From: Burhinus oedicnemus
Taxonomy: Eukaryota; Chordata; Aves; Charadriiformes; Burhinidae
Assembly (NCBI GenBank): GCA_008921705.1
Contig: VFFE01006977.1
Span: 1,715,290 to 1,779,289, forward strand
Length of the DNA: 64,000 nucleotides
Direction of reading: 5' to 3'
In this document: piece by piece, positions 1 through 12,165 of the stretch
How the letters are laid out: each line of letters opens with the position of its first letter
Numbering within the stretch: position 1 is the stretch's first letter
The notes under the pieces: generated by a model
Told to the model about the DNA's origin: nothing
Database searches by the model: none
What the model saw: the letters and a program-made list of their open reading frames with translations, nothing else
Position numbers and translations under genes: made by a program

Positions 1-2550
1 ACTTGTATCATTCATTGTTAAATCTATTTTTACTTGCTGCTAGAGCTCTAATGCAGTCTACCATGTCCCAAGGTCTGCTGTGGCAGAAATCTTTTTTTCT
101 TTTTAATATTTTGCTTTATCTAGCTTCATCTAAATAGTAAAACAAAACTTGTTTCCCCCCCACTAATGAGGATCCCTCATCACTGACATGATGTTTCATG
201 ACTCTTATTGGCATTTTTTTCAGCTAGAAGAGTGTTTATCTGAAGAAGGTACAGAGGTGTAAGGAATCTTTTTGTCATTCTTCCTATCAAATAGGTCTTT
301 TTCATCCAGATCTGTGTCACTTACATTAATAAGCTGAAAACTATCTCACAACTCTGACTTCATGCTCACTGACTCATCAGTATATGCTCACTGACCTGAA
401 TTCTCCTAGGAATTTTAAGTTGCTTGACAGTGCAATGGAAGTATTTCTCTTTTATTTCCTGCAGAATCACAGAAGATCCATGAGCCTGACACCCTTTGCT
501 TAAAAGGCTTTCCCTTTTCAGTATTTAGACAGTATTTCACTGGCATTAGGAAAAATATTAAAGTTGAGTTTGCCTCAGTATTTGGCTCACTGTTTTAATA
601 TATGTGACACACTAAAAACAGCAAGTAGAATTCAGTGTCAGGTAGTCAAAGCAGTAAACGCTGTAGAAATAAAGACAGTAGAATCCAAGCTCCTGAGCAT
701 ACAAAGTTATCTCAAAGAATGTACTTTATTTCTCCATAGTGTATCACCAAGATATCAACTACTTCACTGTCTTTCCACTCAGATGCTCATACATTCACAT
801 AAAGTCCATTAGAGCAACCTTCAGCAGGCAAATGTCAACTCTAAGATTTAGTGCTTTTCCTTCCCAATCTGTAATTATACTTGATTTTAACATGCAGCTA
901 TTACAACTGCTGCTAGATAAGTCTTCACATAATGATGTTTCTCCTCCGCTACTGAATTAATAATACACAAAAGATGGATTTTGCATTTCCATCACTATGT
1001 GTCATTGCACATAGGGCACTGTGACAATAGTGATCTACAAGTGTGATCATGGAATGACATTTCCTTGGAGTTCACTTTCTTCTTCAGAAACTCTCACAAC
1101 AAGATTTCTCCGGCTCCTGCCTCGCTAACCCAAGCATTTTCCAAAAAAGCCAACCAAAGAGGATAAGTGGGAACACCATGGTGCTAGAACACCACCGATC
1201 AGAGCGCTCCTTGATGGACGAGGCAGAGGAGATGGCTTAGAAGATGGAAAGGGGAAGGGCAACCTAAGGAAGAAAATCCATTCCAAAATCCAGAAAACTC
1301 AGGTATATATACTTCCAAATATTTTAGTAGATACCTGAAAAATGTTTAAAAGCTGACATCTGCAGTCAATTCTTTAAATGCAGCTGCATTTTAAAAAAAC
1401 CTGGTGACATAGGGAACCCTTCAAAATAAGCTTTGAAACTTCAAAAATTTCACATAACATGTGAATGATCTACAACTGACATGATATATTTCTAAGTTTC
1501 CAATTTACAGACAGATTTACTTTGTTAAATCCTGCCTTCTTACAGGACAGAGGAATACTGAGACAACCAAGAGAATATTTTGCACAGGATCCATGACAGA
1601 TAAAGCTGTTTAATTAAAGCATTCAATAAGCCTCATTGACAGTTTCAAACCTAAGCCAGGTAGGATAGCAATCTTTTATACTTGTGCAAGACAGAATAAA
1701 AAGCTGCTTGAGTGAAAATATCTTCCCATTTTCATTTGATTCCACCTGCGTAAACCTGTTCTGAATTTTGAGTACTTATTTGAGCATATCTAATAAACGT
1801 AAGTGTTGGGACTACTTAAGGGAAGACAAGAGTATTTTCATGTCTGTGTGTTTTTGTAGTAACTTTGCAGAAATGGTGATGGTCTATCAAGAACTTTTTG
1901 CATGATTGTTCCCCCACTCCTAGTTACCACTGAGCCAACTCAAGGGATTTTTCAGAAAGCTAGAATGTGTTGAACATCTGTTTTCTTTATATTTGATAAC
2001 TAGATTCACCAGCTCAAACAGACCTGCTGCATACTGTCTAAACATTACAACACATTAGCATTCATGCTTGCTTCCAGAGCTATAGAAAATTATTGACACA
2101 CCTCTGGCAAAATAAATTTGTTTTTTTAAACAGCTGCCAAAAAAGCCCCAAATTTTGTTCACAAAGTAAAACTGAGGTTGAGATATGATGGCTGATATCA
2201 ACAAACTTTAAAATTTTCCTCCTAGTATCCACCAGGTTTTGCACCTTGTTTGTTTTCAGTAACACTTGGCAGCAGTACGTGTTCATTTACATTACCGATA
2301 GTAATGTCTAGACAACCGAACTTCATAAAGATTTTCATGAAACACCACTTAAAAAAAAAAAAATCATCTCTTGACTCCTTCAGTTCTGATTAGGAGCTTA
2401 AATGTAAGGTATAATTTTTACAAAGACCATGTTTATCACCCTAGCACGTGGGTTCATTACATTGTGGAGAAGTTGTCTGCTAAAACTTACAAGGTAATAC
2501 TCGCGCATATATTGGTGCTTCGAATCGGAAGTTTATACAAGCCAACTTAC
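1..2550 (-). other. MSH3: MSH3 intron 10 (partial)
   Basis: This is AT-rich intron sequence beginning with a canonical GTAAGT donor (minus strand) at 2550. The acceptor and exon 11 are not in the window: I searched both strands for the next conserved MSH3 block (start of the lever domain) and did not find it. A slightly richer patch at about 1090-1260 has no recognisable coding or repeat signature. No gene is supported here. Confidence 0.8.
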
Positions 2551-2665
2551 CTTGGATTGTAAAGCATCCTTTCCAAATTAAATTCTTTGAGGTATGCAAT
2601 TACTGCTGCTAGGGAGGAAATAACGGGCTTATCCAAGCTTAGTATTACAGATAGTTTTTGAGGAC
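2551..2665 (-). CDS. MSH3: MSH3 exon 10, start of the lever domain
   Basis: This 115-base exon lies between a CTTTTAG acceptor and a GTAAGT donor on the minus strand. It enters in phase 1 and leaves in phase 2, and it encodes about residues 446-484 of the predicted protein. Readable blocks include [19 protein letters not shown] and NLERMLYNP, which match the vertebrate MSH3 segment leading into the MutS lever (domain III). MSH3 pairs with MSH2 to form MutS-beta, which recognises insertion/deletion loops of several bases in nuclear mismatch repair and influences repeat stability. Length and phase equal my recollection of the human exon 10. It is the last MSH3 exon in the window; the clamp and ATPase parts of the protein are encoded further left. 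Exon identity is very secure. Confidence 0.95.
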
Positions 2666-3906
2666 CTAAAAGAAAAAAGTTATTTTCTTGTTAACTTACT
2701 ATTTACTTATGTATTTTAGAAAAACCATAATCTATTTTTCAATTTAATCAAATAGAAATCTGTAATATATTTACAGTGTCTATGATATCTATAAATCAAC
2801 ATAAATTGAGATTCCAAATAACATTTATGGCTCCACAGAATGTAGAACATTACAATAATGTAAACACATTATGAACCATAAAACATTTGACTCCACAGGT
2901 TTTTCTTCCTAAAAATGACTGTTGGCATAAGAAATTTCTAAATATACAAACTAAGAAAATTCTGAAATCTCCATTAGGGTAGGCAACATCTGTGCAAGTT
3001 AAAAGGAATGAATAGGCCTTGGCACATGTGCTGATGATTTATCTGCCTCAGCCACTCTGCAGAATACGGTTCCGTCTTTGTGAGAGAGCTACTCGTATTC
3101 GATAGTGTTTCTAAACAGTGCTCTACTACAGTGCCTGTTCCAGCTGCAACAATAGGAAAATTCACTCCATGATATCTCAACATAAAATGGTATTTTTCAA
3201 AACCCTATTTAGTTTTTTCAGAGATGTTTTTTTAGAGCTGTTTTTCTAGTATTAAGACAAGAACCTGAAGAAAAATTTCAGATGTTGAATAATTACCCTC
3301 AGTTTCTATATACATGTGAATTTAAATCTGTTTAAACATTCATCTTCAAGCTATGAAAAAAAAAAAAAAAGGGATGCTAGCCCTGTATTAATTTCTATTT
3401 AAATAATGTTAACTTTCAAGGTTCATGTCCTCCAAGCTCGAAAAAGATCACAATGTGCAGAAAATTAAGCAAAGGTGGCAGAACGCCTGCATGGATGAAA
3501 GATGCTCCTGATTAACTCAAGCATTAAAAAGGAGGAGTATGAGAGGTGGAAGCAGGGACAGGTGACCCAGGAAGAATATAAAGACATTGTTCAAGCTTGC
3601 AGAGTTGGTGTTAGGAAAACCAGAGCCCACCTGGAGTTGAGACTGGCAAGGTACATGAAGGGCAACAACAGCTTCTACAACTACATTAGCAGCAAAAGTA
3701 AGACAAGGGAAAATATGGGTACACTGCTGAATGGGGCAGCAGATCTGGTGACAAAGGACATGGAAGAGGCTGAGGAACTCAACACCTTCTTTGCTTTGGT
3801 CTTTTTACTGGCAAGATGTGACTTAGGATGCATCCTTCAAAGACATTCTGAATGACAGATCTGTAATATCAGGAACTTTTTTTGCATAAAAATCTGAATG
3901 ACATAC
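2666..3906 (-). other. MSH3: MSH3 intron 9
   Basis: This 1241-bp intron has a GTATGT donor at 3906-3905 and its acceptor next to 2665. It contains a CR1 LINE fragment inserted antisense to MSH3 (about 3470-3835) and a degenerate 46-bp copy of the exon 9 donor region (3849-3894). The rest is AT-rich and unremarkable, with a poly-A run near 3356-3370. Confidence 0.85.
3470..3835 (+). mobile_element. CR1 LINE fragment, ORF2 interior
   Basis: A plus-strand open frame at 3502-3855 reads as the CR1 ORF2 region between the endonuclease and reverse-transcriptase domains. Readable pieces are YERWKQGQVTQEEYKD, RKTRAHLELRLARYMKGN and LNGAADLVTKDMEEAEELN. Neither the 5' end nor the usual 3' terminus is present, so it is a dead internal fragment. 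It lies antisense to MSH3 and ends within about 15 bp of the duplicated exon 9 donor segment. The family call rests on remembered CR1 ORF2 sequence; the subfamily was not determined. Confidence 0.8.
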
Positions 3907-3940
3907 CTGTAGTATCAGGCACTTCTTTTGCGTAAAAATC
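3849..3940 (-). repeat. 46-bp tandem duplication of the exon 9 donor region
   Basis: Two adjacent 46-bp units, 3849-3894 and 3895-3940, match at 40 of 46 positions. The right unit contains the last 34 bases of MSH3 exon 9 plus its working donor (ACAG then GTATGT on the minus strand). In the left unit the same point reads ACAG then ATCTGT, so the copied donor has lost its GT. The mismatches indicate an old duplication. Confidence 0.9.
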
Positions 3941-4019
3941 AGTAACCAGCTGGAAAGCATGGCTGTATTCAAAATGGTGGTTTTCCATCCTTTCTATCCT
4001 AATTCTGTCATCTCGTAGC
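3907..4019 (-). CDS. MSH3: MSH3 exon 9, connector domain
   Basis: This 113-base exon on the minus strand follows a TTTGCAG acceptor and ends at a GTATGT donor. It enters in phase 2 and leaves in phase 1, encoding about residues 408-446. The readable block includes [21 protein letters not shown] followed by a VTDFYAKE motif, matching the MSH3 connector (MutS domain II) close to its junction with the lever. Length and phases equal the human exon as I remember it. An odd feature is that the exon's 3' end and donor are followed by a diverged tandem copy lacking a usable GT. Reading through the true donor into that copy meets a stop within about 40 bases, so only the upstream donor gives a productive transcript. 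Confidence 0.95.
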
Positions 4020-7000
4020 CTGCAAAGCAAAAATAATTGACTTTCAGTATTTATGCTCCCTTCATGAAGAACACTTAAGTAGGTTACAAAGGTGTACTTT
4101 CTGTCATCTTTCCTTTGTTAAGAATTGAATGGGTAAAGAATGAAGAGATGAACTACTTGAGTGGGTTGAGAACATTTCTAAGAATGTGGTAGTTTTTTTA
4201 AACCTTTCTTCTCTCCATTGTAAAAGCACAAACAAATAAAACCCAAACAGCAACAGCAAGCAAGCCCAAAAGAGACTTCAGAAGGTTGTCTCATATAGCT
4301 GCAAGGTAGATGTAAATATGTTTTCATCAATCATAACAAGTATTTGCCTTACCTTTTCTTAAAGACTTACAATGACTAAACAACGAACCAATTCTCCTAT
4401 GCTATCTACTACCATATTTAACTATCCTTTCTCTTTAAAGGCTTTGTTCTATGCTGTACAGCTTGCTGCAACATTAACCTACTGCATCTTTTCCTATATG
4501 CAGCTGAAATAAAGTGTTCCTGTCCTCTGCTTCATAACTATTTGAAGACTTTTCCTTGTGCTTCAGTCTTTTTGCAGTCCAGGTTGTCAAGGATGTTATC
4601 AATAATAACCCAGTCCTCCCAACACGTCAGCAGTTCCTCCCAGTTTAACAGTACCAGCAAATGTGGAAAACTTAACTCTGTTCCACCATTAAGCCAAATG
4701 AGATCTCTTCCATGAATCCTTCTCTGCTGTCAGCACGTAATTGAGAATTACAGCAGTACAGGATTTCAGCCAGTTTTGTAACCCATGAGAAATTCATCTT
4801 GCCTGTTTCCTGTGACTCCTGCTTCCACGGCCCGCTTACGTAAGACAGTGGCAAAAACCTTTATTCATCGCAATGTTCAAGAGATGAAAGTTGATCAGTA
4901 TTTGGGCTTGAGTGTCGAGCAGTACACCTGAGATGCCAAAATCTGACTCAGAGAAGACTATGTGTGTGGTGTTTACAAAATACAACCTTTCTACACTGGT
5001 TGCATTTCCTAACTGCTCACTGAAATTAAAACTGGATGCCGTATTATCAATTCAATTTGAAAAGCCGTTAATACAGCATTAAACAGATGTGCTGGTTAAA
5101 AAAAACAAAACAAAGAAATCACACACACTCCCTCTGCAACCTTTGAACATAATAACACAGCAACAGAATGAGCTCTGAAGAAGCAGCCAGTAGAAAGCTG
5201 CCAGTAAAAGACATATATAAAACCTACTTGGCCTTAGATTATCCAGTCTCATACCACCATGGGACATGAATTAACCTAATACTTCTAGCACATTGGAATT
5301 ATGCCAATGAGAGGGATTGCATAGGTATTATAGGAAGGAAATTAATCAATACTCTTTTTGCAAGGCTTTTCAACTTCACAGGAAAAACCAGACACGTTTT
5401 CTGCATTACACTATACATATTCCCATCTTAGAGGATCAGTATGTCTCTGAGGCTCAACTCTTAAAGATGAGCTATTTGCCTATAATATGTATCAAACTGA
5501 GTCTGAAATCTCTGAAATTGTGACTTTTCTCAGCACATCCTACACGATCCTTTGCTTACTTCAAGTCCCTTAGTTTTAACTGACTGATCCAATTAAGTTT
5601 TGAGTCTTTAGACCCTCTGGGATCCTGCTCTGCCCTAACCCTACTCAGAATGAGCAAACATTTTTAAAGCGAATGGATTTCTGTAAAAGACAATTAGCCT
5701 GTGTTCCTCAACCTCCAATAGCAACCAGCTATTTTCTTCCCTGTTTTTCACTTGTTCCAGCCTTCACTAATAACCTGCTCTAACACATCCATCCACTTTG
5801 CTAAATTAGCATGTATACTCACTACAGCCTTTTGCAAGAATACCACTTCAGCATTAAACTTTTTAAAAATGTGTTGTATGATATCCAGAGGTTTGCAGAA
5901 TACAAGCCTTTGAATCAGTCCTGCAAGACAGCAGGGCTCTTCTGTTGATCACGTGTGAGTAGAGACTTAAAGAAATCTTTTTAAAACAGGATTTTATTTT
6001 TAATTTCTACTTCTTGTGTTTTCATAACATTGCCTTCAGAAAAGCAAGGCTTAGCAAGGTCTGCAGAGCTAATTTTTAGAACCAAAGTCAAATCAGGAGG
6101 CTTTGGGGGGTAATTCATTGGATGATTCATGCCACACCTGCTTGTTTTTAAAGTAATGGTTAAAAATTAATTCTTGTCTTTTTTTTTTTAAATGCATTTG
6201 TGATTTTCTTTCATTTCATAACCAAATTTATCCAACTTAGCATAAACTTTGGCAAATGATAGTTACAATCAATATAACTTGAGTGGCTTCTTACAGTAGT
6301 ACTTTCTTTCCATCAACTGTATTGATAGGAAAGAGTTCAAACTAGAATTAGATGACTCAGTGATTTGTACAGATCTTCACATATTTTAATATTTATATTC
6401 TAGATATGGCATCATCAAACAAATATCTGATGCTTTGCCCATCTGAAAGTAATGCACCTGATATTCTAGACAAAGTAAAAAAACAGGGAGGTTACAGTTA
6501 TCTATTCAACATACATAAAAATGTGCATTTTTATCAACATGTATGAAAACAAAATGTGTTGCAGAAGGTTTTCATGTCTGTCCTTTGTTTAGCCAGATGA
6601 TCACCCATAGGCCATTTTTCTGATTATAGAAAGAATGATATGTTGATGCTTATGTTGATGCTTTATCTCTCCAGCTACCAATGCCTATTTAAATCAGAAG
6701 TCAATTTGCCATCAACTTTTGTAAACATCATTCTTGTCAGAACATCTACAATGAACTGCTGCGCAAGTCATCCAGTATTTTATTGATATCCTTTCCAGTA
6801 CTTCTGAAAACAAGCAATCCTCATAGTCCCACGACACTGATAGGGTTAGTCAATGATGAAACTGAACTTTTCAAGCTTTTTTACTTTCCTTGCACAAGTT
6901 CTTCTGCTACCACCCTTAAATGCATATTGAGCAGAGACATTTTAAACTACCAACTGATGGTAGAAATGAACCCATAATGCCTCTTATTAGAATTCCCTGC

Positions 7001-7195
7001 TCTCTAAACACACTGGGATTTGATGCAGAACTGTCTTTCCTCACAAGATGAGTTATGGAAGTTGCTTGAAGAGATGATCATCAGCCACAGTTAAGAATAT
7101 TAAACCAATGTGTCCCTAAATAGATGCATAAAGGATGGGATCCTAAAATACACACATCTACACAGACACACACACACTTTTGTGTATAAAATGTA

Positions 7196-7245
7196 ATATA
7201 TTAAGTCCATTCCAACCTATACTGTTCTATGATTCTGTTACTATA
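7196..7245 (+). mobile_element. CR1 3' terminal scrap
   Basis: About 45 bases read as the end of a CR1 element: a run like CCATTCCAACCTATACTG followed by TTCTATGATTCTG, the octamer-type CR1 terminus. No further CR1 sequence is visible upstream, so this is a severely 5'-truncated copy. Confidence 0.6.
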
Positions 7246-8663
7246 GGGAGTAATTTATCTGTCACCCTACTGGGAAAATGAAAAAGGATCAATATTGCTG
7301 GGTTTTATCCCTCTATTTATCTGACAATTCAATGCATCCACTTAAAGATTCATTGCTTACAAAGTGCTGCAGGAAAAATATTTAAAAGAGATCACTAAAT
7401 TTTTTGGGAAAAAATTCTTAAGACTAAAAAAAAAAAGTTAGAAGCTAGAATAATGCCAAAAACCATAAAACTAATTTACAGAAACTGACTCAAAATATTA
7501 AAAAAAAAAAAATCTTTTATTGTAAGAATGAACTTGCATATAAGCACAAGAGCTCACTGCAGTGTGCTGAATAAAACAGGAGTCAATTTATTACTGCTCC
7601 ATAATTCACAATTTAACAGGCATAAAGTGCATAAAAACTTTCTGGAAAACAAACACATCCAAACTAAGTTTTCTTAAAGCTCAGGAAGCCTTCCTAGGGA
7701 AAGCAAATAATTCCAGAATTTTACCTTCCAACTACTATCCTGCCCTGTCCATTCTGCTTTAAGACGATTCAAATGCAGGGGTGCAGGCACCAATACTTTA
7801 CTGTATATCCATATATCACAACACAAGTTCAGAAATGATACAGAATTTGGGAAGGGACATCTCTGCTCCTAAAATTTAGTGAGAAGTTTTTATTTCTGCT
7901 GCTAAGCACAGATTTATAAAGCACAAATAACTGTTATTTAGTTTTTCCTATACATTTTATTCAAACCGCTACTTTCTTTGCACTTCTTATAGTGTAGGAT
8001 GACCAGCCTGTCACTGAGGAAAAATGCCTACGCTGCCCAGTAGAGCAAGGTAACCTGAATGCATTAATCCTTTCAGAAATCCAAGTATACTATGTCATCT
8101 TCCCTTATTAACATGCTTAGCAGAAATGGCATTTCCTTTATTTGTCATCATTGTGCTACCTTTGCTATACAATTGCTTCTAGCTCAGGGGCTGTAGGTTT
8201 GAACTTGTCTATGAGAACGGGAGAACAATCACCCTTCCTTTTTTGGTAAATCTTCGCATGGAGCTCCAGTAGCTTCTCTGGCAAAGCCTCAATGACATTT
8301 CCAAGCAGCTGTTCTTTTGGCACTGAGTGCATACATTTTTATAAGCACAGCTTTTTTCTCCTGCCAGAGTAAAGTACTTTCCCACATTTGCTCTCAACAA
8401 CCTTTGGATACCAGAGATGGAGACAATGCTGTTGCAAGCAAAATGGGAGCACAGTCACCTTCTCTGAGTATCTGCCACTGTCAGAATGACATAAATTACT
8501 GCTGCCTGTAATAATCAAACAGTAGTTACCACATGTGTACTATCAATACACTACATACAACACATAACCCCCCAAGACCTCCAGCTTTTCAAAGATCCCA
8601 TCCCAAAACCCTCATTTATGCTAGAAGCTGTTGAAACGCCTAGAAGCAACCGTAACACACTTT

Positions 8664-8726
8664 AATATATATACATACACACACACACATATATATTACA
8701 TATATATATATACACAAACACATATA
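8664..8726. repeat. TA/CA compound microsatellite
   Basis: About 60 bp alternate between (TA)n and (CA)n: TAATATATATACATACACACA at the start and TATATATATATACACA at the end. It is a simple sequence repeat with no coding meaning. An open frame crossing it (8631-8813) is not a gene. Confidence 0.9.
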
Positions 8727-9174
8727 GAAAAACTTGGGAAAAAATTCCTTGCTTGCCTTTTACTATCCAAACTATCAACATTTCTCAACGGGTACATCCT
8801 GATTTCCTTCTAATGACCTTAGCAGAACTACAGCTGAAAAGAACTCCATATCTACAAGCCAAGAGTCTGGATCCCAGAAATTTGAAGAAAACATTCTTTT
8901 AGCTTTAGGAACTCAAGAGACAGGAGCTGTCAAGGAAGTAGAGCAAAGAGGCTATCAGGAAAGCAAAGGGCAAAGGGTTGTGCAGGCACTGTATGACTCT
9001 CTACACCTTCAGTGAGAACAGAATTAGGTACTACAGGACAAAACACAAACATAGTTGCACTCCAGCAGCTACTGCATTGACAAATAGACACAAACAAATC
9101 TTTTTCAGGCCCCTTCCATCTGCCTCTCTGAAGAATGGGATGAGACAGACTACACTCATTTCATGGAAGCCTAG

Positions 9175-9665
9175 TAGAAACCTCTGGGAAACTATTTCTA
9201 AACACCTAGAAGAAATCAAGGTGAGTAATACCCAGCATGGACTTGTCAAGAAAAAGAAAATCCCATCAAATCAATTTGATTTTCTTCAATGGCAGAGGAA
9301 CAGATTCTGCGGATAGAGAAGCAGCAGATGATTGCCTACATGCTTGATTTCAGTGAGGTTATTTTATATTGTTTCACACAATGTTCTCATAACTGATCTA
9401 CAAAAGCACGATCTACATGAAAGTACTTATTACAGAATGGGTACAAAACTGGATGGAGAACAATACTCAGAATAGTATCAGGGGTTCACTGTCAAAATAA
9501 AAGAACAAGTTTTGCAAAGTTCCATGAAGATCAATACTGCATCTGGTAGCATTCAATACTTCAATTACCATTCAGATAACAAAACAGAGGACAATTCCAG
9601 TCAGCTTCTAAAGGGTATGAAGTTGAAGTGACTGCAAAGAATGTTAGAAAACCAGACTTGAACTC
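9175..9665 (+). mobile_element. Old, degraded CR1 LINE (reverse transcriptase region)
   Basis: The plus strand carries a worn copy of the CR1 ORF2 reverse-transcriptase region. It includes a block like TQHGLVKKKK (the TQHGF.KG motif), then LDFSEVILYCFTQ in another frame (the LDFSKAFDTV motif), then a WMENNTQ-like stretch where CR1 has its WL.D.RT block. Frameshifts and stops interrupt it throughout. It is antisense to MSH3. Boundaries are approximate and the element may extend left to about 8880. Confidence 0.6.
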
Positions 9666-10625
9666 AAAACATGGTGGAGAAATTACCTAAAAAATACAAG
9701 TTCCTCCATCGTGTATGGCTATGAATAAACAACACACGTGCAAGTAGAATGGAGGATAAATGAGTAGAAGCTCTAACTTCTAACATAGTACTTCTTTCCA
9801 TTAAACATCCAAAGCACACATAGTTTATTTGCAAAATAACAACCCAGAGCAGTTCATATCCAACGAAGAGCACTACTTAGAGTGATCTTCAGTGCCTCGT
9901 CCAGTTGTGTATCAGCTCATACAATTGCTCTTCAGAAATCAGCACAGTATCTTCTCCATTCTTCCAGCAATATTTCCCTCTGGGTTTTGCAGGTGCTATA
10001 CAGCACATGACACTGGGAGTACTCAGCTCACTTTGATTTGGTCTTATCAGGAGACAAAAGCACACTGGACTAATCTGCCATGTGCTTGTTATACTATTAC
10101 CCCCCACCTGCACCCCTGATGGTGATGTGTTAGAGACAGCTTTGTAAACAAGCTGTGGAAGTTTGTTCCCAGAATCACCACTGGCACCACAATTCCTCCA
10201 TTCAGGATCACGCCAACCAGCAAAAATCTCTCTTCTTGCAGGGCTTCAAATAAATTAAACAAGAAAACCCCAAAGCAACACTACCACCATGAAACAAAAT
10301 ATAGGAACAGCCCACCTATTATCTGCCATACTACATTAACATCAATGAAATAATGCTCCCCCAGTTACACCCCACCATGGAAACTATCTCTTTCTGAATC
10401 AAAGTGTGAGTGAGGAGAGAGTGAAGACATAGATCCAATCATTCAGTCATGATAGCCCGGGATCATCCCTGTGGCTTGCCTCTCTTGTCTGCACACCATA
10501 AAGTCCCCCACAGCATGGCGTATTTTGTGGCATTGTTTAACTAGTCTGTGACTGTTTCTGGCCTGAATTTTCTGACATTATTTATACAAAGTTAAGGTTG
10601 GAAGTTTCCAGCAGAATTAGCATGC

Positions 10626-10655
10626 TTTTTTTTTATTATTTATTTATTTATTTTT
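10626..10655. repeat. T-rich (TTTA)n microsatellite
   Basis: A poly-T run is followed by about five TTTA/ATTT units. On the minus (MSH3 sense) strand it is an A-rich tract, perhaps the tail of a decayed retroelement, but no element is recognisable beside it. Confidence 0.8.
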
Positions 10656-12085
10656 AGAAAGATGATGTCCTGTGGTGGCTTTCTGTCAGAGAACAATTCA
10701 ACAAGTTGCAGATGCATGCTATTACGCACTCCTTGAAACACTCAGGGCTCAAGCACACAGCAGTATGCCAAAGAGTTTACCATCTAATAGTCACCAGAAG
10801 TTTCTCCAAAGGGACACCACTAACATAACCCTAACATGGCGCTAACACGACCCACAGAGCTTCTAACATCTTATGATACAGAAGAACATGATAAACTGCT
10901 GCATCCTGCCAGAGCAACCATGCACCAGCATGAAAGACTTTGAAGGAACAGTGCTTTGATGCTTGCTACTTAGCTCCAAGCTCACATTAACTCTAACTAG
11001 AGGGAGAGGAAGGACAGGTAATGTAAAAGCAAATACAAGTATTTCTAAAACCCCAAACAGACAATACAGTTACAAAGATGAAAAACGCAGAGACGACAGA
11101 AATGAATGAAACTCCACATTTATGCTATATATCCTAAAATCAGATGTGGAAGACTCCACTCCATGTCTCTTTCTCTGACCTAGCTGACAGGTCATGAAAA
11201 ACCTAAGCACCACATTGTACTTTTGGGATCATTTTCAAATTCTGAACTCTTCTGTCCCCCTGTTGTCCTCAAGAATGGATCAATCCCTCTCTCTGTATTG
11301 CCCAGGTTTTTGCCAAGTACTAAATAAAATGCTAATTATTTGTGTTCTTTCCAATCACACAGGGTCATTTTCTATATTTTCTTCTTACATGTGGTCTTAA
11401 ACTTCATAAAACAATGTACAGCTGGACAAGCATACTTTATATGAAGGGGATAAATACTCATTTACCTCAGCACTAGCTCTTATTATTGTGTCTGGTCTCA
11501 ATTACTTTGCAGCTGCAATTCTGTGCATGACTGCATCAATGTAGCTACTGACTGTCATGGTACCACTGTCCCCACCCTGTCCCTGGCTGTTTATTCCCAC
11601 TGCTCCCTCTGCAATAGCTGTAGAGCTTTTCTGACCCTGTACCACGCACTTGGAGGATGCTATGACCTAATTCACGGTGGGGGGAAGGAAAGAAAAACTT
11701 TTTTCTGGCTTAGCATGGTTAAATGGCTCATCAACAATGAACTGAAAAGATGGTGATGGTGACAGGACCAGAGCAGCCAGCTCTGATCACTGTTTCTAAG
11801 GGAAATTGTGGCACAAGCTTGCCACCAGAAAGCTTTAGGAGCACTGGCTATTGTCTCAGACTTGTATGACAGTCCTCTTCCATTCCTCCCTAGGGCTAGA
11901 AGCTTTATTTCACTATTTGCAGTTGGTCAGCAGGAAGACTCACCCCTTAGAGACTTTCACTGCCTGACCCTTTTGCCCCCTCCACCTCTAAGTTTTCCTA
12001 TTTTCATTGCTTAACAACTTGATTTTGAATGTCAGCAATGATCACAGTGAACGGAGTAGAGCCATGTATCCCACCTCTAAAACTG

Positions 12086-12165
12086 CAAAAATCACTGAGG
12101 GACCTTTGGAGGTCATGTTGTCCAGCCCTCCACTTGAAGCAGGACCATCACCAACATCAGATAGG
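12086..12165 (-). mobile_element. CR1 fragment, near the 3' end
   Basis: The plus strand reads GAGGGACCTTTGGAGGTCAT then GTCCAGCCCTCCACTTGAAG, the complement of a CR1 3' region (normally a run like GGACCTCTGGAGATCATCTAGTCCAACCCCC). It is short and diverged, lying sense to MSH3. Confidence 0.6.

Larger units (their letters stand above)
4020..9175 (-). other. MSH3: MSH3 intron 8, segment next to exon 9
   Basis: This is the 3' portion of the 31-kb intron 8 (4020-35118). It is AT-rich, with poly-T and poly-A runs, a short CR1 3' end at about 7196-7245 and a TA/CA microsatellite at 8664-8726. Short open frames are unconserved. A stretch at 4680-4740 faintly resembles an ancient L2 3' end but is too degraded to call. 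Confidence 0.7.

Noticed and set aside
1090..1260. Possible MSH3 exon 11 in the richer patch of intron 10
   Set aside because: No frame on the minus strand gives MSH3 lever-domain sequence, and no suitable splice pair is present.
4680..4740. Possible ancient L2 LINE 3' end
   Set aside because: Only a loose resemblance to the L2 terminus; too short and diverged to name.
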